Source: Pseudomonadota bacterium (GTDB taxonomy: Bacteria > Pseudomonadota > Gammaproteobacteria > UBA5335). Taken from it: DNA of 64,000 nucleotides. Positions within the stretch are counted from its first letter, which is position 1. Every line of letters starts with the position of its first letter. Location of the stretch: positions 92,296 to 156,295 of the forward strand of contig PKDC01000028.1 in NCBI GenBank assembly GCA_002862435.1, in the 5' to 3' direction. The translations under genes were made by a program, and so were the position numbers. This document shows, one piece after another, positions 20,253 to 30,840 of the stretch. The notes under the pieces are model-generated. The model was not told where the DNA came from, ran no database searches, and worked only from the letters and a program-made list of their open reading frames with translations.

Positions 20253-20600
20253 ATGGACAGTGAACAACTTCAAAAACTGGCGGTGGACGCCCTGGAAGAG
20301 ATCAAGGGAATCGATCTGATCGCCCTGGATGTGCGTCAAATCACCAGCATCGCGGACAGCATCATCATCGCCAGCGGCAGTTCCCACCGTCATGTGCAAT
20401 CGCTCGCCGACAACGTGCTGCGTCGCGCCCGGGAGGCGGGTGTCCGGCCCCTGGGCGTGGAGGGCGAACAGATCGGCGACTGGGTGCTGGTGGACCTGGG
20501 GGATGTCATCGTCCATGTCATGCGTCCCGAGGTGCGGGCCTTCTACAACCTGGAAAAACTCTGGGACGTGGCGCCACGATCCGCCGCCCTGAAGGGCTGA
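20253..20600 (+). CDS. rsfS: Ribosome silencing factor
   Basis: 115 residues; the conserved segments LDVRQITSIADSIIIASGSSHRHVQSLAD, GVEGEQIGDWVLVDLGDVIVHVM and RAFYNLEKLW define RsfS. It binds uL14 and blocks subunit joining during starvation. The nadD-rsfS-rlmH order is widely conserved. Confidence 0.95.
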   Translation: MDSEQLQKLAVDALEEIKGIDLIALDVRQITSIADSIIIASGSSHRHVQSLADNVLRRAREAGVRPLGVEGEQIGDWVLVDLGDVIVHVMRPEVRAFYNLEKLWDVAPRSAALKG

Positions 20601-20616
20601 GTCGGATCGGATTGGC

Positions 20617-21087
20617 GTGCTATTGCGTCTGATTGCCGTTGGTCCACGCCAGCCGTCCTGGGTGGATGCCGGGTTCCAGGATTATGCCCGGCGTTTGCCC
20701 CCTGAATGTCGGCTGGAACTGACCGAGCTGCCGTTGGGTCCGCGTGGCAAGGGGCAGGATGCCCTGCGCGCACTGAGCTTTGAAGGCGAGCGGATGCTCA
20801 AGGCCTTGCCCAGCGACGCGCGGATCGTGGCGCTTGATGAACGCGGGCGATCCTGGACGAGCCGCGAACTGGCTGAGCGGCTCGCGGACTGGATGGCCTC
20901 GGGCCAGGATGTGGCCTTGCTGATGGGCGGGCCGGACGGCCTGGCGCCCGCCTGCAAGGCCCGGGCGACGGAACAATGGGCGCTGTCTGCACTGACCCTG
21001 CCCCATGGCCTGGCCCGCGTGGTGGTTGCCGAAGCCCTCTATCGCGCTCACAGCCTGCTGCGCGGCCATCCCTACCATCGCGACTGA
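20617..21087 (+). CDS. rlmH: 23S rRNA (pseudouridine-1915 N3) methyltransferase
   Basis: 156 residues from GTG 20617, equal to the family length. Typical features are LLRLIAVGPRQPSW, the SAM-binding LLMGGPDGL of the SPOUT knot, and the C-terminal HGLARVVVAEALYRAHSLLRGHPYHRD. It modifies helix 69 of 23S rRNA. Confidence 0.95.
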   Translation: MLLRLIAVGPRQPSWVDAGFQDYARRLPPECRLELTELPLGPRGKGQDALRALSFEGERMLKALPSDARIVALDERGRSWTSRELAERLADWMASGQDVALLMGGPDGLAPACKARATEQWALSALTLPHGLARVVVAEALYRAHSLLRGHPYHRD

Positions 21088-21129
21088 GTCGCTTGTTCAA
21101 CGGTGTCAATGGACGGACCCGGACCCGCC

Positions 21130-21756
21130 ATGAATCTGCCCGACCTTTACCTTGCCTCGGCTTCCCCGCGCCGCCGGGACCTTTTGGCCTTGTTGAAGGT
21201 CCGTTATGAAGGGGTGGCGATCGATTGCGACGAGTCCGTGCGTACCGGCGAGACGCCCAGGGCCTATGTGCGGCGACTGGCGCTGACCAAGGCCGGGTGC
21301 GGCGCACGCCGGGTCAACGACGGGCGGCCGGTGCTGGGCGCTGATACGGCCGTGGTGGTTGGCGGCCACATCCTCGGCAAACCCCGTGATCGGGCGCACG
21401 GCATGGCCATGCTGGCCAGTCTGTCGGGACGCGAGCATCGCGTGCTGACCGCCGTGGCGGTGGTGCAGGGCCGCCGTTGGCGCGTCGTGGTCAGTGACAG
21501 CCGCGTGACTTTTGCCCCTACGACGCCTGAGGAACAGGCCGCTTATTGGGATACAGGTGAACCCGTCGACAAGGCTGGTGCCTATGCGATTCAGGGTCTC
21601 GGTGCGGTCTTCATCACCCGCATCCGGGGCAGTCAATCAGGCATCATGGGTTTGCCGCTGCGGGAAACGGTTTTGTTGCTGAGGGAATTTTCGGTGCCGG
21701 TCTTCCCTTGGATGAATCATTTGGACGGAATTGGCGAAATGGCACACAGCCCATGA
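21130..21756 (+). CDS. maf: Maf-family nucleoside triphosphate pyrophosphatase
   Basis: 208 residues from ATG 21130 (an in-frame ATG at 21109 is possible). LYLASASPRRRDLL is the Maf signature, followed by RLALTKA, the catalytic GADTAVVV, and GEPVDKAGAYAIQGLGAVF. Resembles the dTTP/UTP pyrophosphatase (YhdE) branch. Hydrolyses non-canonical or excess nucleotides. Stop overlaps the rng start (ATGA). Confidence 0.92.
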   Translation: MNLPDLYLASASPRRRDLLALLKVRYEGVAIDCDESVRTGETPRAYVRRLALTKAGCGARRVNDGRPVLGADTAVVVGGHILGKPRDRAHGMAMLASLSGREHRVLTAVAVVQGRRWRVVVSDSRVTFAPTTPEEQAAYWDTGEPVDKAGAYAIQGLGAVFITRIRGSQSGIMGLPLRETVLLLREFSVPVFPWMNHLDGIGEMAHSP

Positions 21757-23261
21757 TCATGACGGAAGAGATTCTGATCAATGTGACGCCGGAGGAAACT
21801 CGGGTCGCCCTGTTGGAAAACGGGGTACTGCAGGAGGTGTTGATCGAACGCGCCACCCATCTGGGCATCGTGGGCAGCCTCTACAAGGGCCGGGTGCTGC
21901 GGGTGTTGCCGGGGATGCAGGCCGCTTTCATCGACATTGGGCTGGAGCGCAGCGCGTTTCTGCACGTCTCCGACATGCGCGAGGCCCGATTGGGCACAGG
22001 GGAATTTCCGGATCCGGAAGCGGATGGCGAATCGCTGCCTGTGGCAAGCCGGCTGGAGAAGATCGAATTGCTGCTGCAAGAGGGTGATGAGATCCTGGTG
22101 CAGGTGATCAAGGATGCTCTGGGCAGCAAGGGCGCCCGCTTGTCCACCCAAATCAGCATTCCCTCGCGCTTTCTGGTGTTCCTGCCCGGACTGGATCATG
22201 TCGGCGTGTCGGCGCGCATTGAGGATGAAGCCGAGCGTCGCCGCCTGCGCGGGCTGGTGCGTGACTTGCGTGCGGCGGATCTGCCGGGCGGCTACATTGT
22301 GCGCACCGCAGGCGATGGCGCCAGTCCTGAAGCCGTGGCGCTGGACATGCAGATGCTGCATCGTATCTGGCGCGCCATTGGCCAGCGTATGGCCGACACC
22401 GCACCCGGATGCCGCATTCATGATGATCTGCCCCTGGCTTTGCGGACGCTGCGGGACTTGGGGGGCGGCCAGGTGGAGCGGGTGCGCGTCGATGCGCAGG
22501 AAACCTACGAGCAGGCCCTCAAGTTTGCCGAAACCTTTTTCCCTGATCATGCGGTGGAAATTCAGCTTTATCGCGGCGAACGCCCGATTTTCGACCTGTT
22601 CGGTGTGGAAGACGAGATCCAGCGCGCCCTGGAACGCAAGGCTCCCCTCAAGTCTGGTGGCTATCTGGTGATCGACCAGACCGAATCCATGACCACCATC
22701 GATGTGAATACCGGCGGCTATGTCGGCTACCGGAATCTGGAAGAGACCATCTTCCGGACCAATCTGGAAGCGACCCAGGCTATTGCGCGCCAGCTGCGGC
22801 TGCGCAATCTCGGGGGCATCATCATCATCGACTTCATCGACATGGAGGATCCGGCACATCGGATCCAGGTGGTGCGGGCGCTCGAAAAAAGCCTGGAACG
22901 CGATCCGGCGCGCACCAAGATTTCCGGGGTATCCCCCCTGGGTCTGGTGGAGATGACGCGCAAACGCATCCGCGAGAGCCTGGGGCATATCCTTTGCGAC
23001 CCCTGTCCCACGTGCAACGGGCGCGGTTATATGAAGTCGGTGGAGACGGTGTGCTTTGAAATCCTGCGGGAAATCCTGCGGGCGGCGCGCCAGTTCGACA
23101 CCCGCGAGCTGCTGGTGCTGGCGTCCGATGCGGTGGTGGACCGATTACTGGAAGACAAGACCGCCCATCTGGCCGAACTGGAACAGCATCTCGGGCGGCC
23201 CATCCGCCTGCAGCGACAGAGTGTCTATCACAACGAGCAATTCGACGTGGTGATGCTGTGA
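21753..23261 (+). CDS. rng: Ribonuclease G
   Basis: 502 residues. N-terminal S1-like domain (LYKGRVLRVLPGMQAAFIDIG), RNase H-like and DNase I-like domains with YLVIDQTESMTTIDVNTGGYVG and GGIIIIDFIDM carrying the magnesium-binding aspartates, and the zinc-link CPTCNGRG. Lacks the long C-terminal scaffold of RNase E. Matures 16S rRNA 5' ends. ATG 21753 overlaps maf; ATG 21759 is an alternative. maf-rng-yhdP is the classical gammaproteobacterial order. Confidence 0.95.
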   Translation: MIMTEEILINVTPEETRVALLENGVLQEVLIERATHLGIVGSLYKGRVLRVLPGMQAAFIDIGLERSAFLHVSDMREARLGTGEFPDPEADGESLPVASRLEKIELLLQEGDEILVQVIKDALGSKGARLSTQISIPSRFLVFLPGLDHVGVSARIEDEAERRRLRGLVRDLRAADLPGGYIVRTAGDGASPEAVALDMQMLHRIWRAIGQRMADTAPGCRIHDDLPLALRTLRDLGGGQVERVRVDAQETYEQALKFAETFFPDHAVEIQLYRGERPIFDLFGVEDEIQRALERKAPLKSGGYLVIDQTESMTTIDVNTGGYVGYRNLEETIFRTNLEATQAIARQLRLRNLGGIIIIDFIDMEDPAHRIQVVRALEKSLERDPARTKISGVSPLGLVEMTRKRIRESLGHILCDPCPTCNGRGYMKSVETVCFEILREILRAARQFDTRELLVLASDAVVDRLLEDKTAHLAELEQHLGRPIRLQRQSVYHNEQFDVVML

Positions 23262-23283
23262 ATGGACCGCATTGGCGAGGGGG

Positions 23284-26200
23284 ATGATGGGCCGGGCTCA
23301 ATGGCATCTCTGGCAAAGGGGGGTAGCGTTATGTATGGCCCTGTTGCTGGTCGTTGCGGGGATCGCCACGGGCGCCATCTGGTTGCAGCGCGCGGTGCCC
23401 AATCATCGTGCCGAGGTGGTGCGCTGGCTTGATGAGAGCCTCGGGGTTGCGGTGACCCTGGAGCAGCTGAGCCTGCATTGGGCCTGGCGCGGACCGGAAG
23501 TCGTATTGGGTGGCATCACGGTGCGTGCCATCGACCAGCAAACGCCGATCTCACTGCACGAGGTGCGGGTGGGCTTCGGTTTTCTCGCTCTGCTGCACGG
23601 CCGCGCGGCCATGCCGAGCCGAGTGGAAGTCCGTCAGGCCGATCTTCAGGTGGAGCGGCGCCTGGATGGGCAATGGTTGATCCAGGGCATTCCGTTGGGG
23701 GGGCAGGGGCAGGATGTCGGCCCGGCCTGGAAAACCGCCATTCCCGTGCTGGAGCGTCTGGGGGAAATTACCCTTCGTGATGCCACCGTCAGCCTGACCA
23801 TGACGGGTCGGGATATCCCGCTGCAGCGCTTTACCGGGGTGGACGTGCGACTCGCCAGTGCGGGAGAGCGACACCGGGTGGAGGTGAGCAGCCGTTCGGC
23901 GGCCATGCTGGGGGAAAACTTCTCACTTGCCATGGATGCGCATGGCCCTCTGGCGGACCCCCAGAACTGGGCGCTGCTGTTGCGGGCCACACTGGCGCAA
24001 GCCTCCCCCAGCGATTATCTCGAACCCTGGGTGGGGCGCTGGCTGGATTTGCGCCGTTCGCGGGTGAGTCTGGATTTCGACGGGCGCTGGGATCCCCATG
24101 GCGATAGTCAATTTCGTCTGGTCACGGATGTGCGGGGGTTGGTTCTGCCGGCCGTGGAACGTCATGCCGAAAGCCATCTCAAGCGCCTGACCGGGCAATT
24201 TACCTGGAAAGGGCAGGGGGCCGATTGGACGCTGGCCATCAAGGACCTGCGGGTCGCAATCGACAGCACGTCCTGGCCCACCAGCCAGGGCAGCCTGCAT
24301 TTCCGGCGCGCCTCGGCCGCGCAGGCCGGGGAATGGGCCGGCGGTTTGACGGCCTTGCGTTTGCAGGATGTGCAGCGTCTCTGGATTGCCCTGCCTACAA
24401 GCTGGCGCCACGAATTGGCAAGTGGGCAAATGCGCGCATGGGAGGCTAATCCGCTTCATGGCGATATTCGCGACCTGACGTTCGCCATCGAGCGGGGTTT
24501 TGATGAAACCCCGGGACCGCTCCATGTTGCCGGTAAATTTGAAGATCTGGGCTGGTCGCCCGTGGGCGCAATACCGGGGATGTCGGGCCTGAACGGCGCT
24601 GTGCAGGCGACTGAGCGTGGGGGCTGGTTGACGGCTGGCGGTGAGGCCGTGGCGTTCCGGGACCCTGAGTTATTTGCGCAACCCTGGCCAGCTGGTGCGC
24701 TCGAGTCCGAGTTGCGATGGGAGCGTAAGGGAGAGGACTGGCAGTTCACGGCGCCGCGGATCGGTATCCGCCATCCGGATCTGAAGGCCCAGGGCAGTCT
24801 GGCCATGGTGTGGCGACCGGGGCAGCGGCCGTTGATGGATCTGCAGGTGGCGTTCCAGGATGGCAATGCCGCCGTCCTTGACCGCTATTTGCCGCGTGGG
24901 CATTTGCCGCCCGCGACCGCAAACTGGTTAAAGGCTTCCGTTCAGGATGGCCGCATTCGCGATGGCCAATTGGTGCTGCGCGGAGATTTGGGGCGATTTC
25001 CATTCCGGGATGGCGGTGGTGAATTCAAGGTCATCGCCGGCATCGAGGAAGGTGTGCTGCGTTTCCATCCTGACTGGCCGGAGCTGGAAGCCATTGATGG
25101 GCAGCTCACCTTCACGGGCACGGGTTTTCGCGTGGATGCCCAATCGGCCCGCAGCGGGGGATTGACGCTGGCCGAGACACGGGTGGAGATGGCCGATTAC
25201 CGGGATCAGGTGCTGGTGGCCGAAGGGCAGGGCCGAGGTGAACACCAGGGCGCGCTGGATTATCTGGCTCACGCGCCGCCCGGCAAGGCGGTACGTGTAT
25301 TGCTCGATGGCGCCCGCGGCAGCGGGCCGGTACGGCTTGATCTGTCCCTGCGTCTGCCGCTGCGGAGCATGCGCCAAGCCAGGGTCGGGGGCGCATTCCA
25401 CTGGGATGGTGCGCGACTGGAGCAGCCGGTTTGGGGTGTGGCGCTGGATGAGATTCGGGGCAGTCTGCAATTTCACGAGGACCGGTTGGAAGCCACCGAT
25501 ATCCAAGCCCAGCTCGACGGTGTTCCGGTGCAACTGCAAGTGAGTGCGCTGCCCGATGCAGTTCGCGCCGGAGGATTTCGGGCGACCCAGGTGCGGCTTC
25601 AGGGCGGCTTGCCCGCTGCGCTGCTGCGGCGTCATTTGGCGTTCCTCGATCCGCGTACCATCCAGGGAAGTACCGATCTGGACGCCCATTTCGATGTGTT
25701 GCCGGAGGGGCGATTGCGTTGGTCCGCCCGCAGCACGATGCAGGGTTTGGGTCTGAACTGGCCTGCACCGCTCGGCAAACCGACCGAATTGCAACGCCCG
25801 CTGGTCCTCCAGGGTCGCGGCGATGACTCGGGGCATCGGATCGAGGTGGAGCAGGGCGAGCTGCTGCGGGGTTCGTTGCGCTTGGTGCCCCGCGAGACGG
25901 GATGGGCATTTGATCGAGGAGTGATCGGGTTCAATCAAGGGGCGGATACCTTGCCCGATCTCCCGGGCTTGTGGGTCCAGGGCCGGCTGGAACGCTTGAC
26001 ACCGCTGGATTTGGCGGCTTGGCATTCCGTCTGGGCGGTACGGGGAACACCATCCGGTCAGCCATGGACTTTGCCCTCCTGGCTCGGTGGCATCGATTTG
26101 GCAGTAGGCGTGGTGGAAGGACCGGGCTTGCGACAGGTCGGGGTCCAGTTTGCGCTGGAGCGAAGTGGAGCGTTCCCCAGTCTGCGCCTGCAGGCACCCG

Positions 26201-27186
26201 CGCTGGAAGGCAATGTTCGCATGGGCGCCAACGGCAATTTGTGGCAGGTGAATCTGAAACGCCTGGATCTGGACGCGTTGCAGCAGGTCGCTGATTCAGG
26301 CAATTCCGCGACCGACAGCCTGCCGCGTTCGATATTGGATCCGCGGACTGTGCCGCCGGTACGGCTGACGGCGGAACGGGTACGTTATCGCGGCAATGAT
26401 CTCGGGCGCATGAATCTACAGCTGCAGCCCACCCCGGAAGGCGTGGCATTGAATGCCTGGAACCTCGAGGGACCCGCCATGCGTCTCAGCGGTTCCGGCC
26501 ACTGGAATCAGGGCGGCAAAGAAACACAATCGGCTCTCAGTTTCCAGGTGGAAACCACCGACCTACCCACCTTGGCGCGGCGGCTGGGCCATCCAGATGC
26601 CATGGACGCGCGTCGCGCGGCGATCAATGGGCAGATGAACTGGGGGGGGGCGCCCTGGGATGTCGCCAGTGAACGGCTGCGGGGAGATTTCAGGCTGGAA
26701 GCCGACGAGGGCGCCATCTATTTCCGCGAGACCCGTCCCACCACGGGGGTGGTCATGGCTCTGGCTGGCCTCTATGACCTGCCGCGGCGATTGACCCGTG
26801 ATTTTTCAGGGGTATTCCGTCCCAGCCTGCCGTTCAGCCGGATTCGCGGCGATCTTCATTTGGAACGTGGGGTGGTCGAGACCCGTATGCTGCATCTGGA
26901 AGGCCCGGCGGCCGATGTGCGCATGACGGGGACCAGCGACCTCAAAAAGCGTCAGTTTGACCAGGAACTGATTGTTACGCCGGGTCTATCGGCGGGGCTG
27001 GCCTTGGCCGCCACGGTGGCTGGTGGCCCAATCGCCGGAGCGGCTGTGTTGTTGGGTCGCGAGCTGTGGCGCCAGCCAGTGGGGCGGCTGGTTCAAATTC
27101 ACTATCGACTTGAGGGCGGCTTCGACGCGGCAACGCTGGAACGGGAGCAGGGACCTTTCAACCTGCCCGAATCCCGCCGGCCTTGA
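23284..27186 (+). CDS. yhdP: AsmA-like intermembrane phospholipid transporter YhdP
   Basis: About 1300 residues. One N-terminal membrane helix (residues about 12-35) anchors a very long beta-rich periplasmic domain, and the C-terminal FRPSLPFSRIRGDLHLERGVVET and VTPGLSAGLALAATVAGGPIAGAAVLL are typical of YhdP. In E. coli, YhdP, TamB and YdbH form redundant bridges carrying phospholipid to the outer membrane. ATG 23284 (or 23287) follows GAGGGG very closely. Confidence 0.93.
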   Translation: MMGRAQWHLWQRGVALCMALLLVVAGIATGAIWLQRAVPNHRAEVVRWLDESLGVAVTLEQLSLHWAWRGPEVVLGGITVRAIDQQTPISLHEVRVGFGFLALLHGRAAMPSRVEVRQADLQVERRLDGQWLIQGIPLGGQGQDVGPAWKTAIPVLERLGEITLRDATVSLTMTGRDIPLQRFTGVDVRLASAGERHRVEVSSRSAAMLGENFSLAMDAHGPLADPQNWALLLRATLAQASPSDYLEPWVGRWLDLRRSRVSLDFDGRWDPHGDSQFRLVTDVRGLVLPAVERHAESHLKRLTGQFTWKGQGADWTLAIKDLRVAIDSTSWPTSQGSLHFRRASAAQAGEWAGGLTALRLQDVQRLWIALPTSWRHELASGQMRAWEANPLHGDIRDLTFAIERGFDETPGPLHVAGKFEDLGWSPVGAIPGMSGLNGAVQATERGGWLTAGGEAVAFRDPELFAQPWPAGALESELRWERKGEDWQFTAPRIGIRHPDLKAQGSLAMVWRPGQRPLMDLQVAFQDGNAAVLDRYLPRGHLPPATANWLKASVQDGRIRDGQLVLRGDLGRFPFRDGGGEFKVIAGIEEGVLRFHPDWPELEAIDGQLTFTGTGFRVDAQSARSGGLTLAETRVEMADYRDQVLVAEGQGRGEHQGALDYLAHAPPGKAVRVLLDGARGSGPVRLDLSLRLPLRSMRQARVGGAFHWDGARLEQPVWGVALDEIRGSLQFHEDRLEATDIQAQLDGVPVQLQVSALPDAVRAGGFRATQVRLQGGLPAALLRRHLAFLDPRTIQGSTDLDAHFDVLPEGRLRWSARSTMQGLGLNWPAPLGKPTELQRPLVLQGRGDDSGHRIEVEQGELLRGSLRLVPRETGWAFDRGVIGFNQGADTLPDLPGLWVQGRLERLTPLDLAAWHSVWAVRGTPSGQPWTLPSWLGGIDLAVGVVEGPGLRQVGVQFALERSGAFPSLRLQAPALEGNVRMGANGNLWQVNLKRLDLDALQQVADSGNSATDSLPRSILDPRTVPPVRLTAERVRYRGNDLGRMNLQLQPTPEGVALNAWNLEGPAMRLSGSGHWNQGGKETQSALSFQVETTDLPTLARRLGHPDAMDARRAAINGQMNWGGAPWDVASERLRGDFRLEADEGAIYFRETRPTTGVVMALAGLYDLPRRLTRDFSGVFRPSLPFSRIRGDLHLERGVVETRMLHLEGPAADVRMTGTSDLKKRQFDQELIVTPGLSAGLALAATVAGGPIAGAAVLLGRELWRQPVGRLVQIHYRLEGGFDAATLEREQGPFNLPESRRP

Positions 27187-27256
27187 CGCGCTATTGCACA
27201 CAGTGGACAGCCGCGCGCCGCCCCCTTATCGTCCAGAAAACCCAAAGGAGTGTCCC

Positions 27257-28081
27257 ATGGTAATGGTCGCTGGCGTGCAGATGGCCTCCGGACCCCAGGT
27301 CACCGCCAACCTGATCGAGGCGGAGCGATTGCTGGTGCATGCGGCCCAGGCGGGCGCCCGGATCGCGGTGTTGCCCGAGCATTTTGCCTGCATGGGAATG
27401 AAAGACACGGACAAGCTGGCGGTGGCCGAGGCGCCAGGACAGGGGCCGATCCAGGATCAACTCGCCCGCATCGCGCAGCGGGAGGGCCTGTGGATCGTGG
27501 CAGGCACCGTGCCGCTGCGTGCTGCGGGCAGTGCCAAGGTCTCCGCTGCCTGTCTCGTGTTCGACGCGCAGGGCCAACAGATCGCCCGCTTCGACAAGAT
27601 GCACCTGTTCGATGTCCATCTCCCTGCCAGCGAGGAAACCTATCGTGAGTCCGCCACCCAGCTTGCTGGAGACCAGGTCGTGGTAGTGGATACCCCGGCG
27701 GGTCGGATGGGACTGGCGGTCTGTTACGACCTGCGCTTCCCTGAGTTATTCCGGGCTATGGTCGATGCGGGGGCGGAGTGGTTCGCGTTGCCGGCGGCGT
27801 TCACCCAATTGACGGGCCAGGCCCATTGGGAGCTGCTGTTGCGTGCGCGGTCCGTGGAAAACCTGATGTACGGGGTAGCGGCGGCCCAGGGCGGCTATCA
27901 CGCCAATGGCCGGGAAACCTTTGGTCACAGTCTGATCGTCGATCCCTGGGGCGCGGTGGTCGATGTCCTGCCGCGTGGTTCCGGGATCGTCCTGGGGGAC
28001 GTTGATACCCAGCGGGTCCACGCCCTGCGCGCCCGTTTTCCCGCCCTGTCTCATCGTCGTTTTGGGGTTGTGTTGCCATGA
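27257..28081 (+). CDS. Nitrilase-superfamily amidase (Nit/deaminated glutathione amidase-like)
   Basis: 274 residues from ATG 27257, AAAGGAG 6 nt upstream. The catalytic triad is visible: glutamate in [11 protein letters not shown], lysine in FDKMHLFDV and cysteine in [14 protein letters not shown]. The KMHLFDV and YRES surroundings match the Nit1/YbeM branch, which hydrolyses deaminated glutathione in metabolite repair. Its stop overlaps the tldD start. Confidence 0.88.
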   Translation: MVMVAGVQMASGPQVTANLIEAERLLVHAAQAGARIAVLPEHFACMGMKDTDKLAVAEAPGQGPIQDQLARIAQREGLWIVAGTVPLRAAGSAKVSAACLVFDAQGQQIARFDKMHLFDVHLPASEETYRESATQLAGDQVVVVDTPAGRMGLAVCYDLRFPELFRAMVDAGAEWFALPAAFTQLTGQAHWELLLRARSVENLMYGVAAAQGGYHANGRETFGHSLIVDPWGAVVDVLPRGSGIVLGDVDTQRVHALRARFPALSHRRFGVVLP

Positions 28082-29547
28082 ACGTGGAATTGACTGTTGA
28101 AAATCCCGCTTTGGCCCTGGCTCGCACGCGGCTGCTGGTGCCCGAGGGGATCCGTGAGGACGATCTCCAGGACACCCTGGATCTGCTGAGCGGCGCAGGC
28201 GCCGATGCGGCCGACCTGTATTTCCAGCAGGTGCGATCGGAGTCCTTCAGCCTGGAAGACGGGCGCATCAAGGAAGGCGATTTTTCCCTGGAACAGGGGG
28301 TAGGGGTGCGTGCGCTGTCGGGCGAGAAAGCGGGATTCGCCTATTCCGATGAACTCAATCCTCAGGCTTTGCGGGAAGCGGCCCAGGCGGCTCGCGCCAT
28401 TTTGCGCCAGGGACAGACGGCGACCACGCGGATCGCCGGCTTCCGGGTGCCGGCAGCGATGGCGCGCTACGGCGACCAGGATCCGCTGGGCGGCTTGCCT
28501 GTGGAGGACAAGCTGGCCCTGCTGCAGGCGGCCGAGGCGGAAGCCCGGCGCGAATCCCGGGTGCGGCAGGTGATGGTGAGTCTGTCGGGGGTGGATGAAA
28601 TCATGCTGGTCGCCGCCAGTGATGGGACCCTCGCTGCGGATGTGCGGCCGCTGGTGCGCATCAACGTGTCGGTGATCGTGGAAAAGGATGGGCGCCGCGA
28701 GCGCGGCAGCTCCGGTGGCGGCGGTCGTTTTGGCTACGACATGCTGCGCGATCGGGATGCCGCGCGCCACCATGCGCGCGAGGCCGTGCGTCAGGCGCTG
28801 GTGGCGCTGGAGGCTGAGCCGGCGCCGGCGGGATCGATGACCGTGGTGCTGGGGCCAGGCTGGCCCGGGATTCTTTTGCATGAAGCCATTGGTCACGGTC
28901 TGGAGGGGGATTTCAACCGCAAGGGCACCTCGGCCTTCAGTGGCCGCCTGGGTGAGAGCGTGGCCAGCCCGCTGTGCACGGTGGTCGATGACGGCACCCT
29001 GACCGATCGGCGCGGTTCGCTGACGGTGGATGACGAAGGAACGCCCAGCCAACAGACCGTATTGATCGAGGCTGGACGGCTGCGGGGTTATCTGCAGGAC
29101 AAACAGAACGCGCGCCTGATGGGCATGGCGCCGACCGGCAATGGCCGTCGTGAATCCTATGCCCATCTGCCCATGCCACGCATGACCAATACCTATCTGC
29201 TGCCGGGTCCCCATGATCCCGAGGAGATCATTCGCTCGGTGCCGCGCGGATTGTATGCGGTGAACTTCGGCGGCGGCCAGGTGGATATCACCTCGGGGAA
29301 ATTTGTCTTTTCCGCCAGCGAGGCCTATCTGATCGAGAATGGTCGCATCGGTCGGCCCGTGAAAGGCGCGACCCTGATCGGGAATGGTCCCGAAGTGCTG
29401 ACCCGGGTCAGCATGCTGGGGCATGACCTGCGCCTGGATGACGGGGTGGGCACCTGTGGCAAGGACGGGCAGAGTGTGCCGGTGGGCGTGGGGCAGCCGA
29501 CCCTGCGCATCGACAGCCTCACCGTGGGCGGAACCCAGACGGGGTGA
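28078..29547 (+). CDS. tldD: Metalloprotease TldD
   Basis: 489 residues, normal length. The zinc motif [11 protein letters not shown] (HExxxH) is present, with [11 protein letters not shown] and the C-terminal [26 protein letters not shown]. TldD works with PmbA (TldE), which is not in this window, to degrade unfolded peptides and process ribosomal peptides such as microcins. Last gene of the leuS-tldD run. Confidence 0.96.
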   Translation: MNVELTVENPALALARTRLLVPEGIREDDLQDTLDLLSGAGADAADLYFQQVRSESFSLEDGRIKEGDFSLEQGVGVRALSGEKAGFAYSDELNPQALREAAQAARAILRQGQTATTRIAGFRVPAAMARYGDQDPLGGLPVEDKLALLQAAEAEARRESRVRQVMVSLSGVDEIMLVAASDGTLAADVRPLVRINVSVIVEKDGRRERGSSGGGGRFGYDMLRDRDAARHHAREAVRQALVALEAEPAPAGSMTVVLGPGWPGILLHEAIGHGLEGDFNRKGTSAFSGRLGESVASPLCTVVDDGTLTDRRGSLTVDDEGTPSQQTVLIEAGRLRGYLQDKQNARLMGMAPTGNGRRESYAHLPMPRMTNTYLLPGPHDPEEIIRSVPRGLYAVNFGGGQVDITSGKFVFSASEAYLIENGRIGRPVKGATLIGNGPEVLTRVSMLGHDLRLDDGVGTCGKDGQSVPVGVGQPTLRIDSLTVGGTQTG

Positions 29548-29595
29548 GTCGGCCGACGATGACGATAGAATCAGGAAAACGCGAGGAGGAAGGAT

Positions 29596-30591
29596 ATGAA
29601 TCAATGGCTACTGGCAGGTGCCTTGGCAGCGCTTGCCGTGGGACTGCGCCGCCGCTATCTGGATCGGCCGACTCGGCCGATCTATGCCAAGGAGTTTGAG
29701 GGCGAGATCCATCGAATCGGGGCCTGCCATGCCCTCGTACGGCGGGCGCATGGCAAGCCGCGCACTAGCGTGATCTGCGTGCCAGGATTCCTGGAGGAAG
29801 TCTGGTATTTCGACGGTTTATACGACGATCCCCACACCGAATGCATCTATCTCAACAACGCCGATTACCACGTCACCACCGTGTCGCCCGAGGCGCGCAC
29901 CCAGCAGCCCGAATGGGATCGACCCTTGCCCTATGCCGTGGGCACCATCGCCCATGACGCGGCCGTACTGAATCTCGTGCTTGAACATCTGGTTCACGCC
30001 GATCATGTCCGATTGCATGGTCATTCTCGCGGCGGCGCCGTGGTTCTGGAAGCGGCGCTGCAGCGCCCCGACCTGCACCACCGTGCGGGACGCGACATCG
30101 AATATGTCTTGGAGGCGCCTGTGTTGCCACAGGGACGCATTCATCCCAGCCTGGGGTTGGCAGCAACCGGGGTCGGGCTCTGGCTGCTGCCGGCGCTGAT
30201 GCCCTTGCTGCAGCGCCTACCCATGCGGCGACTGGGTCGCCTGGTCTTCGGCCCTCCCAGCGGCCAGAAGCTGGAGCTGGCCTCCCGGCTGTGGTTCAAC
30301 GCCAAACGGGCGCGCACCATTGTTACCAACGTGCGCGATATCGAATCTTGGATGGCCTCGCGGACCACGGCGGCCTATGAGGTTCTGCGGGACGCGCGGG
30401 GCTGGATTCTGGTGGCCGAGATGGACCTGATCCTCAGCCGTCGCCACATGGCCCGCAGCGCCCATCAGGCGGGGGGCACGATCACAGTCCTGGAAATTCC
30501 GGCCACCTCCCACATGCTGGCCCAAGACGCCCCAGGCGAGATTCCCATGCTGACTGGCAGCGAGTCCGCCTCTCGCAAAACGGCTTCCTGA
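29596..30591 (+). CDS. Alpha/beta hydrolase, function unknown
   Basis: 331 residues with a strong ribosome site (GGAGGAAGGAT before ATG 29596). A short N-terminal hydrophobic stretch (LLAGALAALAVG) may anchor it. TSVICVPGFLEEVWYFDGL gives the oxyanion strand and GHSRGGA the nucleophile elbow with serine; a late histidine in ATSHMLAQD is the likely triad member. The interior segment of about 100 residues between nucleophile and acid resembles a lid. Substrate unknown; a lipid ester or thioester fits the surrounding metabolism. It lies 48 nt after tldD, so it may be read from the same message. Confidence 0.75.
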   Translation: MNQWLLAGALAALAVGLRRRYLDRPTRPIYAKEFEGEIHRIGACHALVRRAHGKPRTSVICVPGFLEEVWYFDGLYDDPHTECIYLNNADYHVTTVSPEARTQQPEWDRPLPYAVGTIAHDAAVLNLVLEHLVHADHVRLHGHSRGGAVVLEAALQRPDLHHRAGRDIEYVLEAPVLPQGRIHPSLGLAATGVGLWLLPALMPLLQRLPMRRLGRLVFGPPSGQKLELASRLWFNAKRARTIVTNVRDIESWMASRTTAAYEVLRDARGWILVAEMDLILSRRHMARSAHQAGGTITVLEIPATSHMLAQDAPGEIPMLTGSESASRKTAS

Positions 30592-30740
30592 GTTTTCTTG
30601 TGCTGCAAACAGATCATGTGACCTCCTTGCGCAGTTTCTGACCCGCATTGACAGGAACTGCCTTTCTTTTTCAGGGATCGAGCATTCTTCGCGCGGCCTG
30701 TCAGCTCAACGTTGCCTTGAATTGCCTGAGTTCGTCACAG

Positions 30741-30757
30741 TTGGCCTATGAATTGCG
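30741..30757 (+). promoter_or_regulatory. Sigma-54-like -24/-12 element before exported paralogue 1
   Basis: TTGGCCTATGAATTGCG has the invariant GG and GC at exact 12-bp spacing and matches TTGGC-N8-TTGC of the sigma-54 consensus. It lies 100 nt before the ATG of the downstream gene. Positions 6-8 deviate from the consensus ACG. Confidence 0.45.
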
Positions 30758-30840
30758 TTGCTCACCCGGCGATGGGCGCAAGCGGTTTAATCCACCGTTT
30801 TGCGCCGTCGGTGTCCCAAGAATTCTGGAGGAAGCGATTC